A program made the position numbers and the translations under genes. From assembly GCA_040877625.1 (NCBI GenBank), contig JBBDNK010000026.1, positions 1 to 64,000 of the forward strand: a stretch of DNA of 64,000 nt. The letters run 5' to 3'. Positions 45,928-56,200 of the stretch are shown here, one piece after another. Origin of the DNA: Methylonatrum sp040877625. Lineage in GTDB: Bacteria; Pseudomonadota; Gammaproteobacteria; Nitrococcales; Aquisalimonadaceae. The notes beneath the pieces are model-generated. The model was given only the letters and a program-made list of their open reading frames with translations. It made no database searches and had not been told where the DNA came from. The stretch's first letter is position 1; each line of letters opens with the position of its first letter.

Positions 45928-47019
45928 ATGGGCTTCAAATGCGGCATTGTCGGCCTGCCGAACGTCGGCAAATCCACGCTTTTCAACGCACTCACCCGGA
46001 ATGAAATTCCGGCGGAGAACTACCCCTTCTGCACCATTGATCCCAATGTGGGCATCGTCCCGGTGCCGGATCCGCGCATGGACGCTCTTGCGGAAATCGT
46101 CAAGCCGCAGCGCATCGTTCCCACCACCATGGAGTTCGTCGACATTGCCGGCCTGGTCGCGGGGGCGTCCAAGGGTGAGGGTCTGGGCAATCAGTTCCTC
46201 GCCAACATCCGCGAGACCGACGCAATTGCCCATGTGGTTCGCTGTTTCGAAGACGACGACGTGCATCATGTCGCCGGCAAGATCGACCCGCTGTCCGACA
46301 TCGAAGTCATCAACACCGAGCTGATGCTGGCGGATCTCGATACCGTGGAGAAGGCCCACCAGCGCGTCGAACGCCAGGCCAGGTCCGGCGACAAGGACGC
46401 CGTCGCCCGGCGGGACCTCTATGCCGCCGTGCGCGATGTGCTGGGCGAGGGGCGGCCGGTGCGGACCATGAAGCTGGACGACGAGCAGCAACGCCTCGTC
46501 CGGGAGCTGCACCTGCTGACCGGCAAGCCCGTGCTGTATGTTGCCAACGTTACGGAAGACGGCTTCGAGAATAACCCCCTGCTCGACAAGGTGACCGAGC
46601 TTGCCAGCCGGGAAGGTGCCGAAATCGTTGCGCTTTGCGCAGCCATCGAGGCCGAGATCTCGGTGCTTGAGGATGATGAGAAACGCGAGTTTCTCGCCGA
46701 GTACGGGCTCGAGGAACCAGGCCTCAACCGCCTGATTCGTGCCGGATACGACTTGCTCGGTCTGCGCACCTACTTCACCGCCGGTGAAAAGGAAGTGCGC
46801 GCCTGGACCATTCAGAAAGGCGACACCGCGCCCAGGGCCGCCGGGCGCATCCACACCGACTTCGAGCGCGGTTTCATCCGTGCCGCCGTCATCGGCTACG
46901 ACGATTTCATCGCTCACCGCGGCGAACCCGGCGCCAAGGAAGCCGGCCGCCTGCGCCTGGAAGGCAAGGACTACATCGTCCAGGAGGGCGACGTCATCCA
47001 CTTCCGCTTCAACGTGTAG
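45928..47019 (+). CDS. ychF: Redox/stress-responsive ATPase YchF (OLA1 family)
   Basis: A 363-residue Obg-like protein that prefers ATP. P-loop GLPNVGKSTLFNAL, switch FVDIAGLVAGASKGEGLGNQFL and a C-terminal TGS domain (about 280-362, ending DVIHFRFNV). It binds ribosomes and modulates stress responses. Standard neighbour of pth. Confidence 0.97.
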   Translation: MGFKCGIVGLPNVGKSTLFNALTRNEIPAENYPFCTIDPNVGIVPVPDPRMDALAEIVKPQRIVPTTMEFVDIAGLVAGASKGEGLGNQFLANIRETDAIAHVVRCFEDDDVHHVAGKIDPLSDIEVINTELMLADLDTVEKAHQRVERQARSGDKDAVARRDLYAAVRDVLGEGRPVRTMKLDDEQQRLVRELHLLTGKPVLYVANVTEDGFENNPLLDKVTELASREGAEIVALCAAIEAEISVLEDDEKREFLAEYGLEEPGLNRLIRAGYDLLGLRTYFTAGEKEVRAWTIQKGDTAPRAAGRIHTDFERGFIRAAVIGYDDFIAHRGEPGAKEAGRLRLEGKDYIVQEGDVIHFRFNV

Positions 47020-47079
47020 ACGCCGTCATTTCCGTCAACCGTGGTGGTCCCGCGCGGGAGAGGGAGGGGCCTCCCGCCC

Positions 47080-47108
47080 TTGACATGAAAGCGCCTTCGA
47101 CGCAGAAT
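47080..47108 (+). promoter_or_regulatory. Sigma-70 promoter of tRNA-Met
   Basis: TTGACA (47080-47085), a 17-base spacer and CAGAAT (47103-47108), ending 25 bases before the tRNA. Confidence 0.65.
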
Positions 47109-47133
47109 CGCGGGCCTGCAAGTATGTCCTCAC

Positions 47134-47210
47134 GGCTACGTAGCTCAGTTGGTTAGAGCATCGCACTCATAATGCGAGGGTCGGTAGTTCGAGTCTACCC
47201 GTAGCCACCA
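47134..47210 (+). tRNA. tRNA-Met (CAT), elongator type
   Basis: 77 bases with encoded CCA. The acceptor GGCTACG pairs with CGTAGCC. The anticodon loop CTCATAA has CAT. The 5' half matches the common elongator tRNA-Met rather than initiator or Ile2. The downstream region 47211-47347 contains only the REP-like repeat. Confidence 0.95.
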
Positions 47211-47281
47211 TAAAATCAGCGCCTTACGCCTTCTCCCTTGTTCCACGCGCCGTTGTTGAGTGCATAGTGGGTGCAGCCCGC

Positions 47282-47311
47282 GTAGGGCGGAAAAGCGCAG
47301 CGCCTTCCGCC
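47282..47311. repeat. REP-like palindrome
   Basis: GGCGGAA (47286-47292) and TTCCGCC (47305-47311) flank AAGCGCAGCGCC-type centre bases, following GTA. It resembles the REP sequences common in gammaproteobacterial intergenic DNA. It lies between tRNA-Met and the small secreted-protein gene. Confidence 0.5.
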
Positions 47312-47347
47312 GTATGAACTATATCGGTCAAAACCGCTGAAGAACTG

Positions 47348-47785
47348 TTAGTGATTATGATGGGCCGCCGCGGGGTCTTGTACTTTGTAGTGAAGCCGAA
47401 TCTCCTCGTCCCGAGCTGGTCGATTGGCGGGTGCGAAGTCGAAGCAGTAAGCCCCGGGTTCCTCGGCGTCGAACTGTCCCTCCTCCGTCCGGATATCATC
47501 CTGCCTCTGGATGTAGATGGTGTGATACGCCCCATCCCGTTCCGGGTGCAGGTGAAAATTCATGTCAAGCGGAATGTCGGCGTCGAAGCGGTAGCTCAGC
47601 TTTTGACTCCCCTGAAGGTGGATGCAATGTTCGGTATTCCAGTTGCTATCGCGTTCGACGGTCATACGCTTCTCGATCCAGCCTTCGGCGTTCTCAGCGG
47701 CTAGCCCGTCGTGATGGCCGTCATGCTGTGCATGGACCACGCCTGTGAGAATCAGCACCGCGCCAATTGAAATAAGCTTCTGCAT
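47348..47785 (-). CDS. Small secreted GOLD-like beta-sandwich protein, unknown function
   Basis: A 145-residue precursor with a signal peptide (cleavage near VVHAQHDG). The mature part begins and ends with histidine clusters (HDGHHDG and AAAHHNH). The middle shows two cysteines (HCIHL and AYCFDF) and a pattern, DMNFHLHP then EEPGAYCFDFAPANR, that resembles GOLD or emp24-type beta-sandwiches. That resemblance is by eye. It lies 39 bases downstream of the sensor kinase gene on the same strand and is probably co-transcribed. Function not known. Confidence 0.65.
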   Translation of the reverse strand: MQKLISIGAVLILTGVVHAQHDGHHDGLAAENAEGWIEKRMTVERDSNWNTEHCIHLQGSQKLSYRFDADIPLDMNFHLHPERDGAYHTIYIQRQDDIRTEEGQFDAEEPGAYCFDFAPANRPARDEEIRLHYKVQDPAAAHHNH

Positions 47786-47824
47786 AATTCCAGACCTGTG
47801 ATTTGTGCCGAATCCCGGTCGCTC

Positions 47825-49789
47825 TCATGCGCGAACGCTTTCGGTGGGAAAGATGACCGTAATACGAGTGCCTTGGTCCGGGGGGCTTTCCACGCGGATT
47901 TGAGCATCATGCAATGTCGCTATCCGTTCGACGAGAAAGAGCCCTAACCCCGCTCCCGGAACATTCCCCGCGCGGCTGCCACGATAGAATTTGGTGAACA
48001 CGCGGTCAACTTCGTCTTCCGTTATGCCGGCACCCTGGTCGGTGACGGCAAGGTGCAACTGGCCCAGTTCATCCAGTCGTGTCTGCAATGTAATGACGCT
48101 TCCCTCGGGAGCGTACTTGGCGGCATTTCCGAGTAAATTCCCCAGCAGTACCTGGAATAGCTGTCTGTCACATGAGAGCACGATTTCGTTTGGTTCCATA
48201 TCCAGACTGAACGTGTGCCTTGGGTAAGGACTACGCGCATTTTCCAGCACGTCATCGAGCAGACGTGGCAGATCGACGTCCTCCGCATGGCGTACCCACC
48301 CGTCGGTATTCATGCGTTCCTCGGTGAGGCAGTTCTCCAGGAAGCTCGAAAGCCGGGAGATGGCGCGGTTGATGCGCTTGAGCGCGGCGGCGTCCTGGCC
48401 GGGGGTGCTCTCCAGCTCCAGCAATTGCGTGGCCGCGCCAATGCTGGCCAATGGCGTTCGAAACTCATGAGAAACCATGTTGAGTAATTGGCGCTGATCG
48501 TTGAGGGTGCCTTCCGCTTTCTTCTTGGCCGTATTCAGCTCGGACGTCCGCTGGTCCACTTCCATCTCGAGTTGTTCGCGTCGGACGCGCTCGGCACGGA
48601 CCAGGTTCTGGCCTAAATCGATAATACGGGTGCCGAGGGCGCTCAATACAATGGCCGCGCTCAGCAGCACCGCCCAGGCCCGGTTATAGTCCACCACTAT
48701 GTCGGGCAGTTCAGGTAGCCACCCGATTGACAGCAGGTATTGCATCACGAGCAAGTGCCAGGGGAGCATGTATCCGGCCAGGCAGTAGCCGAATAGCGGC
48801 GCTCCTCGGCGCCACGCCATGTAGCCCAGAATCGGACTGATGATGCTTAACGGAATCCCGGGTAGCATGATTGCGGCCATGACGAGGCGGTTTGGTCCAA
48901 GCAAAGTCATGATCAGCAAAATGGTGAAGCATGCCAGCAGTACCAGCAGCAGACGGTCCATTCGGGGGAAGTCGCGGCGCGTGTTCAGCAGGAGGCGATG
49001 TGACAGCACAAACAGCAGCCCGGTGAGCGACAGGAAGACCCCTACGGAGTTCATCGCCCAGAATGGCGCCTCGGGCCAGAGCTCCCGGAAGGCTAGGCCG
49101 CTGGCGCTCCAGCGAAACATCTGATAACTCGAGATCGCTAACCCGAACACGAACAGGCCGCTCTCGCGAAGAATGATTGACGCCACCAGGCAGATGATAG
49201 CCGCGAGCAGGGTGGCTCCGGTGCCGAAATAATACTGGCGTGTCTGGCGTGCTTCGGCGTGCAGATAGTCCACCGGATCCCAGAGTTCCGGTCTGACGGT
49301 CATCAGGGTTTCCGTGGCAACGCGAACATAGATGTCGTTTGAAGAGTGTGGTTCCAGGTCCAGCGGGAAGACAGGAGCAATGGTGGCATCGCTTCGGCTG
49401 GAAAATGGCAACGCCATTCCACTCTCGAAGCTCTGCCATCCGGACGTCCGGGGTTCATGGAGCGTAATGAAGTGCAGGCGGGCGGTGCCCAGACTCAGCC
49501 AAGGCGTGACCGGTTCCGGTGTTGGGTTATCCAGTCGAATGCGCAACCAGATCGCCGCGCTGGTCGTGCCCAATCGCTCCGTGGTTGATTCCATGGACCG
49601 AAAATCCAGAGCGCCCGTGAGTACGTCTTCAAGTGTCATCTCGGCGCCAGGATCCTGGGCCAGTTCCACCGGCGGGGAGATGCCGCCCGCAGCGGGCACC
49701 ATGGATGCGTGAGGGACATAGGCACCAAGCAGGAGAAGAACGAGTGCGACCACTCCCAGGAGTGTTGATGTCCGGTACGTGAAAGCCAT
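47825..49789 (-). CDS. 7TM-DISM sensor histidine kinase
   Basis: A 654-residue membrane sensor. After an N-terminal hydrophobic segment comes an extracytoplasmic DISM-type domain (about 35-175). About seven membrane helices (about 180-390) and a coiled coil follow. HisKA has MVSHEFRTPLASIG (H441), and the ATPase domain has DQGAGITEDEVDRVFTKFYRG and GLGLFLVERI. There is no receiver. It diverges from the giant surface-protein gene. The nearest simple response regulator is at 57846, beyond that gene, so the pair may be split. Confidence 0.9.
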   Translation of the reverse strand: MAFTYRTSTLLGVVALVLLLLGAYVPHASMVPAAGGISPPVELAQDPGAEMTLEDVLTGALDFRSMESTTERLGTTSAAIWLRIRLDNPTPEPVTPWLSLGTARLHFITLHEPRTSGWQSFESGMALPFSSRSDATIAPVFPLDLEPHSSNDIYVRVATETLMTVRPELWDPVDYLHAEARQTRQYYFGTGATLLAAIICLVASIILRESGLFVFGLAISSYQMFRWSASGLAFRELWPEAPFWAMNSVGVFLSLTGLLFVLSHRLLLNTRRDFPRMDRLLLVLLACFTILLIMTLLGPNRLVMAAIMLPGIPLSIISPILGYMAWRRGAPLFGYCLAGYMLPWHLLVMQYLLSIGWLPELPDIVVDYNRAWAVLLSAAIVLSALGTRIIDLGQNLVRAERVRREQLEMEVDQRTSELNTAKKKAEGTLNDQRQLLNMVSHEFRTPLASIGAATQLLELESTPGQDAAALKRINRAISRLSSFLENCLTEERMNTDGWVRHAEDVDLPRLLDDVLENARSPYPRHTFSLDMEPNEIVLSCDRQLFQVLLGNLLGNAAKYAPEGSVITLQTRLDELGQLHLAVTDQGAGITEDEVDRVFTKFYRGSRAGNVPGAGLGLFLVERIATLHDAQIRVESPPDQGTRITVIFPTESVRA

Positions 49790-49993
49790 GCATTATCCGG
49801 TCTTTGTACCCGAACCGCGTCGACGACGGGTGGTGACAGTCCTTAAATGCGAGTGTGAAAGTCTGCTAAAAGGATCTGGCGACGGTAACAAAGAGGATAT
49901 CGTAACGCACTCGATCCATCCGCGTCGCAAGCCGTGGGCAGCGGCTCGGTCACAGTTGTCTGCTCGGCCCCTTGGTTTCGACGCCTGTAAAAA

Positions 49994-50009
49994 TGTGAAC
50001 TGATTCACA
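49994..50009. promoter_or_regulatory. CRP/Vfr-type binding site
   Basis: TGTGAACTGATTCACA matches TGTGA-N6-TCACA at all ten core positions and is preceded by AAA. It lies 290 bases upstream of the giant gene and 205 bases upstream of the sensor-kinase gene. Confidence 0.65.
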
Positions 50010-50095
50010 CAACTGCTGTCCCCCTCCCCCTGTTAATCGTTCGTTAACCCCCCGTTCCAGACATATTCATTGCCGCACCACTACCCTCCCTTCCG

Positions 50096-50109
50096 GTAAT
50101 TCGAATTAC
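50096..50109. promoter_or_regulatory. Perfect 14-bp palindrome, possible operator
   Basis: GTAATTCGAATTAC is fully self-complementary and lies in the same divergent region. No specific regulator can be named. Confidence 0.35.
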
Positions 50110-50298
50110 GCCCGCGGTGTACTACCAAGAATCGCTCGAAACAGGTGTCTAGTACGGGTCCCGTCCGCCAGACAGTTGCGGGCGGCGGCGACACGGGCGT
50201 TGCGTTTGACGGAATGTAAATGTGTTCACGCAGCGGCGTGAGCGTTGATGTGATTGAGGGTTGAGCGGTAAGGACGCTGCTTCTAGCGGAGATTCGTA

Positions 50299-53200
50299 AT
50301 GATCAGGTGCGTCCTTGTCCTGCTGTTTTCCTGGCTGCTCGCGGGTTCTGCGTATGCGCAAACTGCGCCAAACACGATCAGTGACCATGCGGCCCATGGC
50401 GCAACGGATCTGGTCATTCTGGACAGTGGGGCGCCCGAGCCCGAACTGCTCATCGAGGGGCTCGGGGAGCACCATGCGGTACTGCGCATTGGTCGCGGCG
50501 ATGATCCGTTTGAAGCCATTGCCGAAGCGTTGAGCCGGCTGCAGTCGGTTTCCAGCATTCACCTGGTCTCGCACGGCTCCGCTGGCGGCGTCACCCTGGG
50601 CAACCAATGGGTTGATGCGGCTGAAGTGCGGGCGCGCAGCGCCATTCTTGCCGCCATCGGCAGTCGACTGGGGCCTGACGGGAATGTCTCCCTGTACGGC
50701 TGTGATGTGGCTGCAAATGCGCAGGGGCGCGCCTTCGTCGATCTATTTGCAGAGGTGACCGGCGCTTCGGTCGCCGCCTCCAGCAGCCCAGTCGGCCACG
50801 CGAGCCTTGGCGGCAACTGGGAGCTGGACTACCTCGCCGGTACGGTGGAGCCTGTGCTCCCGTTCTCCGCGGCAAGCCGCAGTGCCTACCGGCACGTACT
50901 AAGCCATGGACGTGGTGGTTCCATTACGTGGCAGGCGATGGATCTTGATGGCAATGGACAGAAGAACGATGTGGAGATCATCGTAAAGACCGGTTGGCGT
51001 TCAGACTGGCCGCCGCCTGTCGGTATCAACATCGCCAGCTCGCCGACGCTTCCTGGATACACATCCGTGTCCACAGACGTCATCTGGGTTAATGGTACGG
51101 GTTCAGGTGATGCCGACTATGGTCTGCAAACCGATGTTTTTCGGGCCTATAACCTGGATCCGGATACCCGCTATCAGCTGCGTTTCGGAGTCTGTTGCCG
51201 GATCAGCAATCTGGAGAATAACGCGGATGCCCAGCAGGGATTCGAGGGCGAAATCTATCTCAAGGATGGCAACCTGGCGCCGAAAATCGATCTCCCGATC
51301 ATCTTCCAGGTGCCGCAGTTGCAGGCAGATGGCGTGACCAGGCTTGATGACTGGACATTCCAGGTCAAGTCATCCGACCCCAATGCCGACAATCTGCGCT
51401 ATCGCCTTGCAACGGCCGAGGAGTTCGGCGGCGATGGCCAGACCAACCCCGACGGTCTGTCCATCAATCCGAATACGGGTGTCATCACCTGGTCCGACTC
51501 CGGCAACCGCCCGGCAGGATTGTACAGTGCCGGCTTCGTCGCCGAGGATCTGGATGAAGATGGAAATCGCAAGTCCAAAACGCACGTTGACCTGATCCTG
51601 GAACTGGTGAACAAGGCGCAGACCGAGTTTACCGCCCCGGCGGTGACGGAGACCCGCAATGTCTTCGTCCGCAAGGGTGAAAGTTTCACGATGGCGATCA
51701 ATGGAGTCGCCATCAATACGCAGAGTCTTGGAAACCTTCAGAACGCGCTTGTCGAATCCGATACCGACGAATACACCTTTACGCCGGGAACGGCGGAAAG
51801 CGGCGTGAATTTGTCTCCGGGTAATTACCCCGTTACTTTCGAGGTCCGCTCCCAGACAGGAGAGACCAGCAACAACTATCTGGTCGTCAACTTCGTGGTG
51901 CCCGATCCCGACGCACCCTGGATTGATAACCTGGAGGCATCGCGGACGATCTACGACAGCGATGATTTCCAGCTCGTCGCCGAGAACGCCGCTGTCACGT
52001 ATACCAAAAATCCGAGCCTGGTCGGCGGCACGCTGAAGGTCAATGTGACCTTCATTGACGGTGAGTACGAAGTCCTTACCGTCGTGCCGGAAGGGGACGG
52101 TCCCGGTCAGGTGAACCTGGTTGACGGCGATGTGTTCTATGCCGGCGAAAAGATTGGTGAGGTATCGGAACGACTGAATGGTCTCGGCCGCCCGTTCAGG
52201 GTCGATTTCACCAGCCCCTCGGCCACGCCGAACGCAGTCGAAGCGGTTGTCCGCCGTCTGGGCTATCGCGATGATTTCGTACTGCGGCAGCCCGGGGATC
52301 GTGCGTTGTCGCTGTTCCTGCGCGATGGCGACGGTCGCAGCAATTCCTATGATTTCTATGTTGACGTGCAGCACAACCCGGATGCGCCCGATTCCGGCCC
52401 CCCGCAGGTGGCAAGCAACCGTATTACCCTGGTGGAAGGGGACCGCATCGCGTTGAGCGGTCAGGATATCAATTTCGTCGATCCGGAGGGTCGCGAACCG
52501 GTCACCATCGATGTCGTCGACGTATCCCTCGGGCAGTTTGAAAGGGTCGACAGCCCGGGAACAGCCGTTACCTCGTTCACGCAGAATGACATCAACCTGG
52601 GGGCCATTGCTTTCGCCTATCTGGATCCGGGCGACACGCGTGCTGCTCCGTCCTACCAGCTGCAGGCGACGGCCGGTGGTGATGTGTCCGCGGTCTCCGC
52701 GGGTGCCGTGACATTCTCGAACGCGAACCTGCATACGCCTGCCATCAGTGGGACGCCGGAGACCAGCGTCGATGCACAATCGGTCTATCAGTTCATTCCC
52801 GAGGCCAGTGATGATGATCTGGACTACGGCGATGAACTTGTCTTTCACATTGAGAATCAGCCCGATTGGACGACATTCGATCCAGAGACCGGCGAGCTTG
52901 CCGGCACGCCGACGATGGACGACGTCGGAACGTACCAGACTATCCAGATCAGCGTCCGCGACCAGGGCGGGCTGACGGCGGCATTGCCGAGTTTTGAGAT
53001 CAATGTGCAAGAGCCACCGGAAGCCACGGTTGAAGGTGTTGTTGTCGGCGATGGCGGCAGTATTGCGCCTTCCACCCAGAGTGTCAGGATCGGGGAAACT
53101 GCCGAGTTCACCATTACGGCGGCCAGCGGCTATGCCGTGGATTCGGTGACCGGCTGTTCCGGTGGTCTTGGCGAGGGTGTTTACACCACGGGTGAAATTG

Positions 53201-56200
53201 ACTCTGCCTGCACAGTCGAAGCCCGATTCATCCGCGTGGCCAGCGAAGGTGCGGGTACCACCGAGGACCCGTATGTACTCGAGGAGACGGAGGACCTGCC
53301 CAATATCGCGGACTATCCGGACGGCCACTTCGTACTACGCGGAAATGGTGACGGCGAGATCGTCCTGGATGACACCTGGGTGCCGATCGGCACTTCTTCC
53401 GAGCCGTTCACCGGGACATTACGTGGCGAGGACGCCCCGGTGGTGGTTACCGGAACGCAGGACAGCCCGCTGTTCGGCTACGTTGGTCCGGGCGCGGTGA
53501 TCGAGAACATGAACTTCCGTGACGTCGCCATCGACGCGCCGGGCGAAAGCAACCTTGGCCTGCTTGCGGGCGAGGTACGTGGCACCGAGGCGGAGCCCGT
53601 CGTGCTGCGCGATATTGCCATCAACGGTGGCCATGTCCGCGGACTGGACGCTGTTGGCGCCATCGCCGGTGTGCTGGAGCACGTGCACGTCGAAGACGTG
53701 GTCAGTACCGCGCGGGTGGAGGGCCGGAATCGGGTCGGCGGCATCGCGGGTGAAGTGCGCGGTGCGGGAACCGTACTGGAACGAACCTATGTCACCGGCG
53801 ATGTAGGCGGAGAGACCCTGGTCGGCGGCCTGGCAGGACTGGCCATAGACCAGGCGCTGGTCCGTGACGTCTATGCGGCGGGCGAGATAACAGCCTCGCA
53901 GGCAACGGCGGGCGGCGTGATTGGCCTGCTTGAAACCGCAACGCTGGAGCGTGCCTACGGCATGGGGCCGGTCAACGCACCAAGCCAGGCTGGCGGCCTC
54001 GTCGGGGCGTCGGATGGCGCCACGGTCAGCGCAGCTTACTGGGACCGTGATCGCACGGGCCGGACCGACTCCGCTGGCGGCGAGTCCCGTGACAGTGCGG
54101 AACTGCGTGCCGGTGCGGCGCTGGATGCGGATACGACCTACCTTGAGTGGTTCGGCGATGGTTCAGCCTGGGCCGTGGCCGAGGACCACAACGGTGGCTA
54201 TCCGTATCTTGTGAATGCTGTGCTGCAGGCCGTGACCGCGGACGTCAGCGGACAGGGTGACGTGCAGTGGCTGGGCAATTACCCGTGGGGCAGCAAGGCG
54301 GAACTGATCCCGTCCCCTGCGACCGGGTTCAACCTGGATAGCGTGGCCGGTTGCGCCGGCATGCTGTCGGAAGGGCGTTATATCACCGATCGGCTGGATG
54401 CCGACTGTGAGCTTGCCGTTGCCTTCGAGCGCAATATTTACGCGCTGACGGCGGCGGTCAGCGGGCAGGGCGAGGTGAGCCCGCAGACGATCGCGGTTGC
54501 CTATGAGAGCACCGCCGATTTCACTATCACCCCGGACAGCGGCCACGGCATAGCAAATGCGCTCGGTTGTGGCGGTACCCTGAGCGGGTTCGTGTTTACC
54601 ACCGCCGGTGTGACCCAGGACTGCGATGTGCTGATTGGTATCTCGCATGTCGCTGACAGCGGGCTCGGAACCGAGGCGGACCCGTATATCATCAGTGATC
54701 CGGACGATCTCCCGAACGTCAGCACGTTCCCGACCGCGCACTTCCTGGTCCAGCCGAACGAACACGGCCAGATGCCGGTGGGCGCCAACTGGCAGCCGAT
54801 CGGCAGCGAGAGCAATCCCTTCAGTGGATCGCTGGTTGGCCTTGGCGGGCCGGTAGAGTTTGTCGGCCTTGAGGGGCAGCCGTTGTTCGGTCATGTCACC
54901 GAGGATGCGGATGTCAGGGACGTCTACGAGAGTACCGGCACGCCAATCGGCATGTTCGATGAGGAAGGCAGGCGCCTCGATGCCCAAACGGTGGCGACTG
55001 GAGAGCAGATTCGCTTCCGGGTGACCGGGAAGGAAGGCGACCTTACGGTGCGCGGCCAGGTATTGCGGGGAGTAGACGTTGAACCACTGACCGATGATGC
55101 CGGTACGCTCCCGCTGTCCGACCCGGCCACCGATGAATGGGTGCTGCAAGCAGACGCTGATGGCTACTACACGTTCGAGGCCCGGCGCGGCGGGGAATTT
55201 ACCCTCAGCTTTGAAGACGAGGCCGCGCTGACGTTTACCGTGGACATCACCGTGCGGCCGCAAGTTGCCTTCAGCAGTACCCGTCAGCCGGGAACCGCCG
55301 GGCAGGTGGTCGTGGTGCGAGTGGTGCTGGACGGTACCCCGGGACAGTATCCGGTTCGCGTCCCCTACCGGGTTGACGGTCATGACCTGCTGGCCGCGTC
55401 TGATCTGGACGCCGCCGGTGAGTTCCTGTTTACCGAAGGCGGAGAGAACGAACGCACCCGTCTGCTGGAGCTGACTCCCAACGCCAATGCGCACGAGGTC
55501 GTCGTGACGCTGGAAGAGGGCGACAGCGTGGAGCATGCCCTGCTCGGCAACCCGCTTCGGCACACCATAGCGCTGTTTCACGCGGCGGAGATACCGTTGT
55601 ACGCGGCGCTGCGTGCTGCGCAGGATGCCGAGCCGGTCGATACGGCGGTGAGCCTCGAAGGCGGTGCGGTGACAGTGACTGTCGTCGATCCGAATACCGG
55701 TGCGCCTTTTGCAGCGGAGGATTACGCCTTCGACTGGAGCGAGTCCACCCTGGACCTCGGTATCCATGGCGAACATACGCCCGCCGTCAACGTGGTCCCG
55801 AGCCATCTGACCCGTGGCCAGCGTTATGACTTGCGCCTCACGGTAACGGAAAAGGCCGCTCCCGGCCGTCGGGTTGCCTTGCAAAGCCGCGTGTACGCGG
55901 TGGATGACCACGATGGCGACGTGGCCCTGGCCTATCAGGCTTTTCGCGGCGGTTCCCCGGAGCACATGATGGCGATCTGCCCGCAGGGAGTGGATCCCTT
56001 CAGAGGCGTGGCCGGAAGGGCATGCAGCCAGGAGGATCGCTCCGCGTCCGCTGTGTACCTGGAAGTCCCGGAGGGGTACAGGGTATCGCTCGGCCGGCAG
56101 TCCGAACGTGCATCCTGGGAAACCCTCGATTTCGGTCTGGAAGTGGAAACCGATGAGCTGGTCGGCGACCGTGGTCAGCGCCTGGGCAATGCGGTAGACG

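Larger units (their letters stand above)
49790..50298. promoter_or_regulatory. Divergent control region of sensor kinase and giant surface protein
   Basis: These 509 bases contain no credible gene. They hold a perfect-core CRP/Vfr-type site at 49994-50009, a weaker one at 50215-50230 (TGTAA-N6-TCACG), and the palindrome GTAATTCGAATTAC at 50096-50109. GTTAA/TTAAC arms occur near 50033-50048. The length and number of dyads suggest regulated expression. Confidence 0.55.

Noticed and set aside
45319..47001. 560-codon minus-strand open frame
   Set aside because: Antisense to pth and ychF, both of which are certain.
51370..53328. 652-codon minus-strand open frame
   Set aside because: Also antisense to the giant gene, without signal peptide or motifs.
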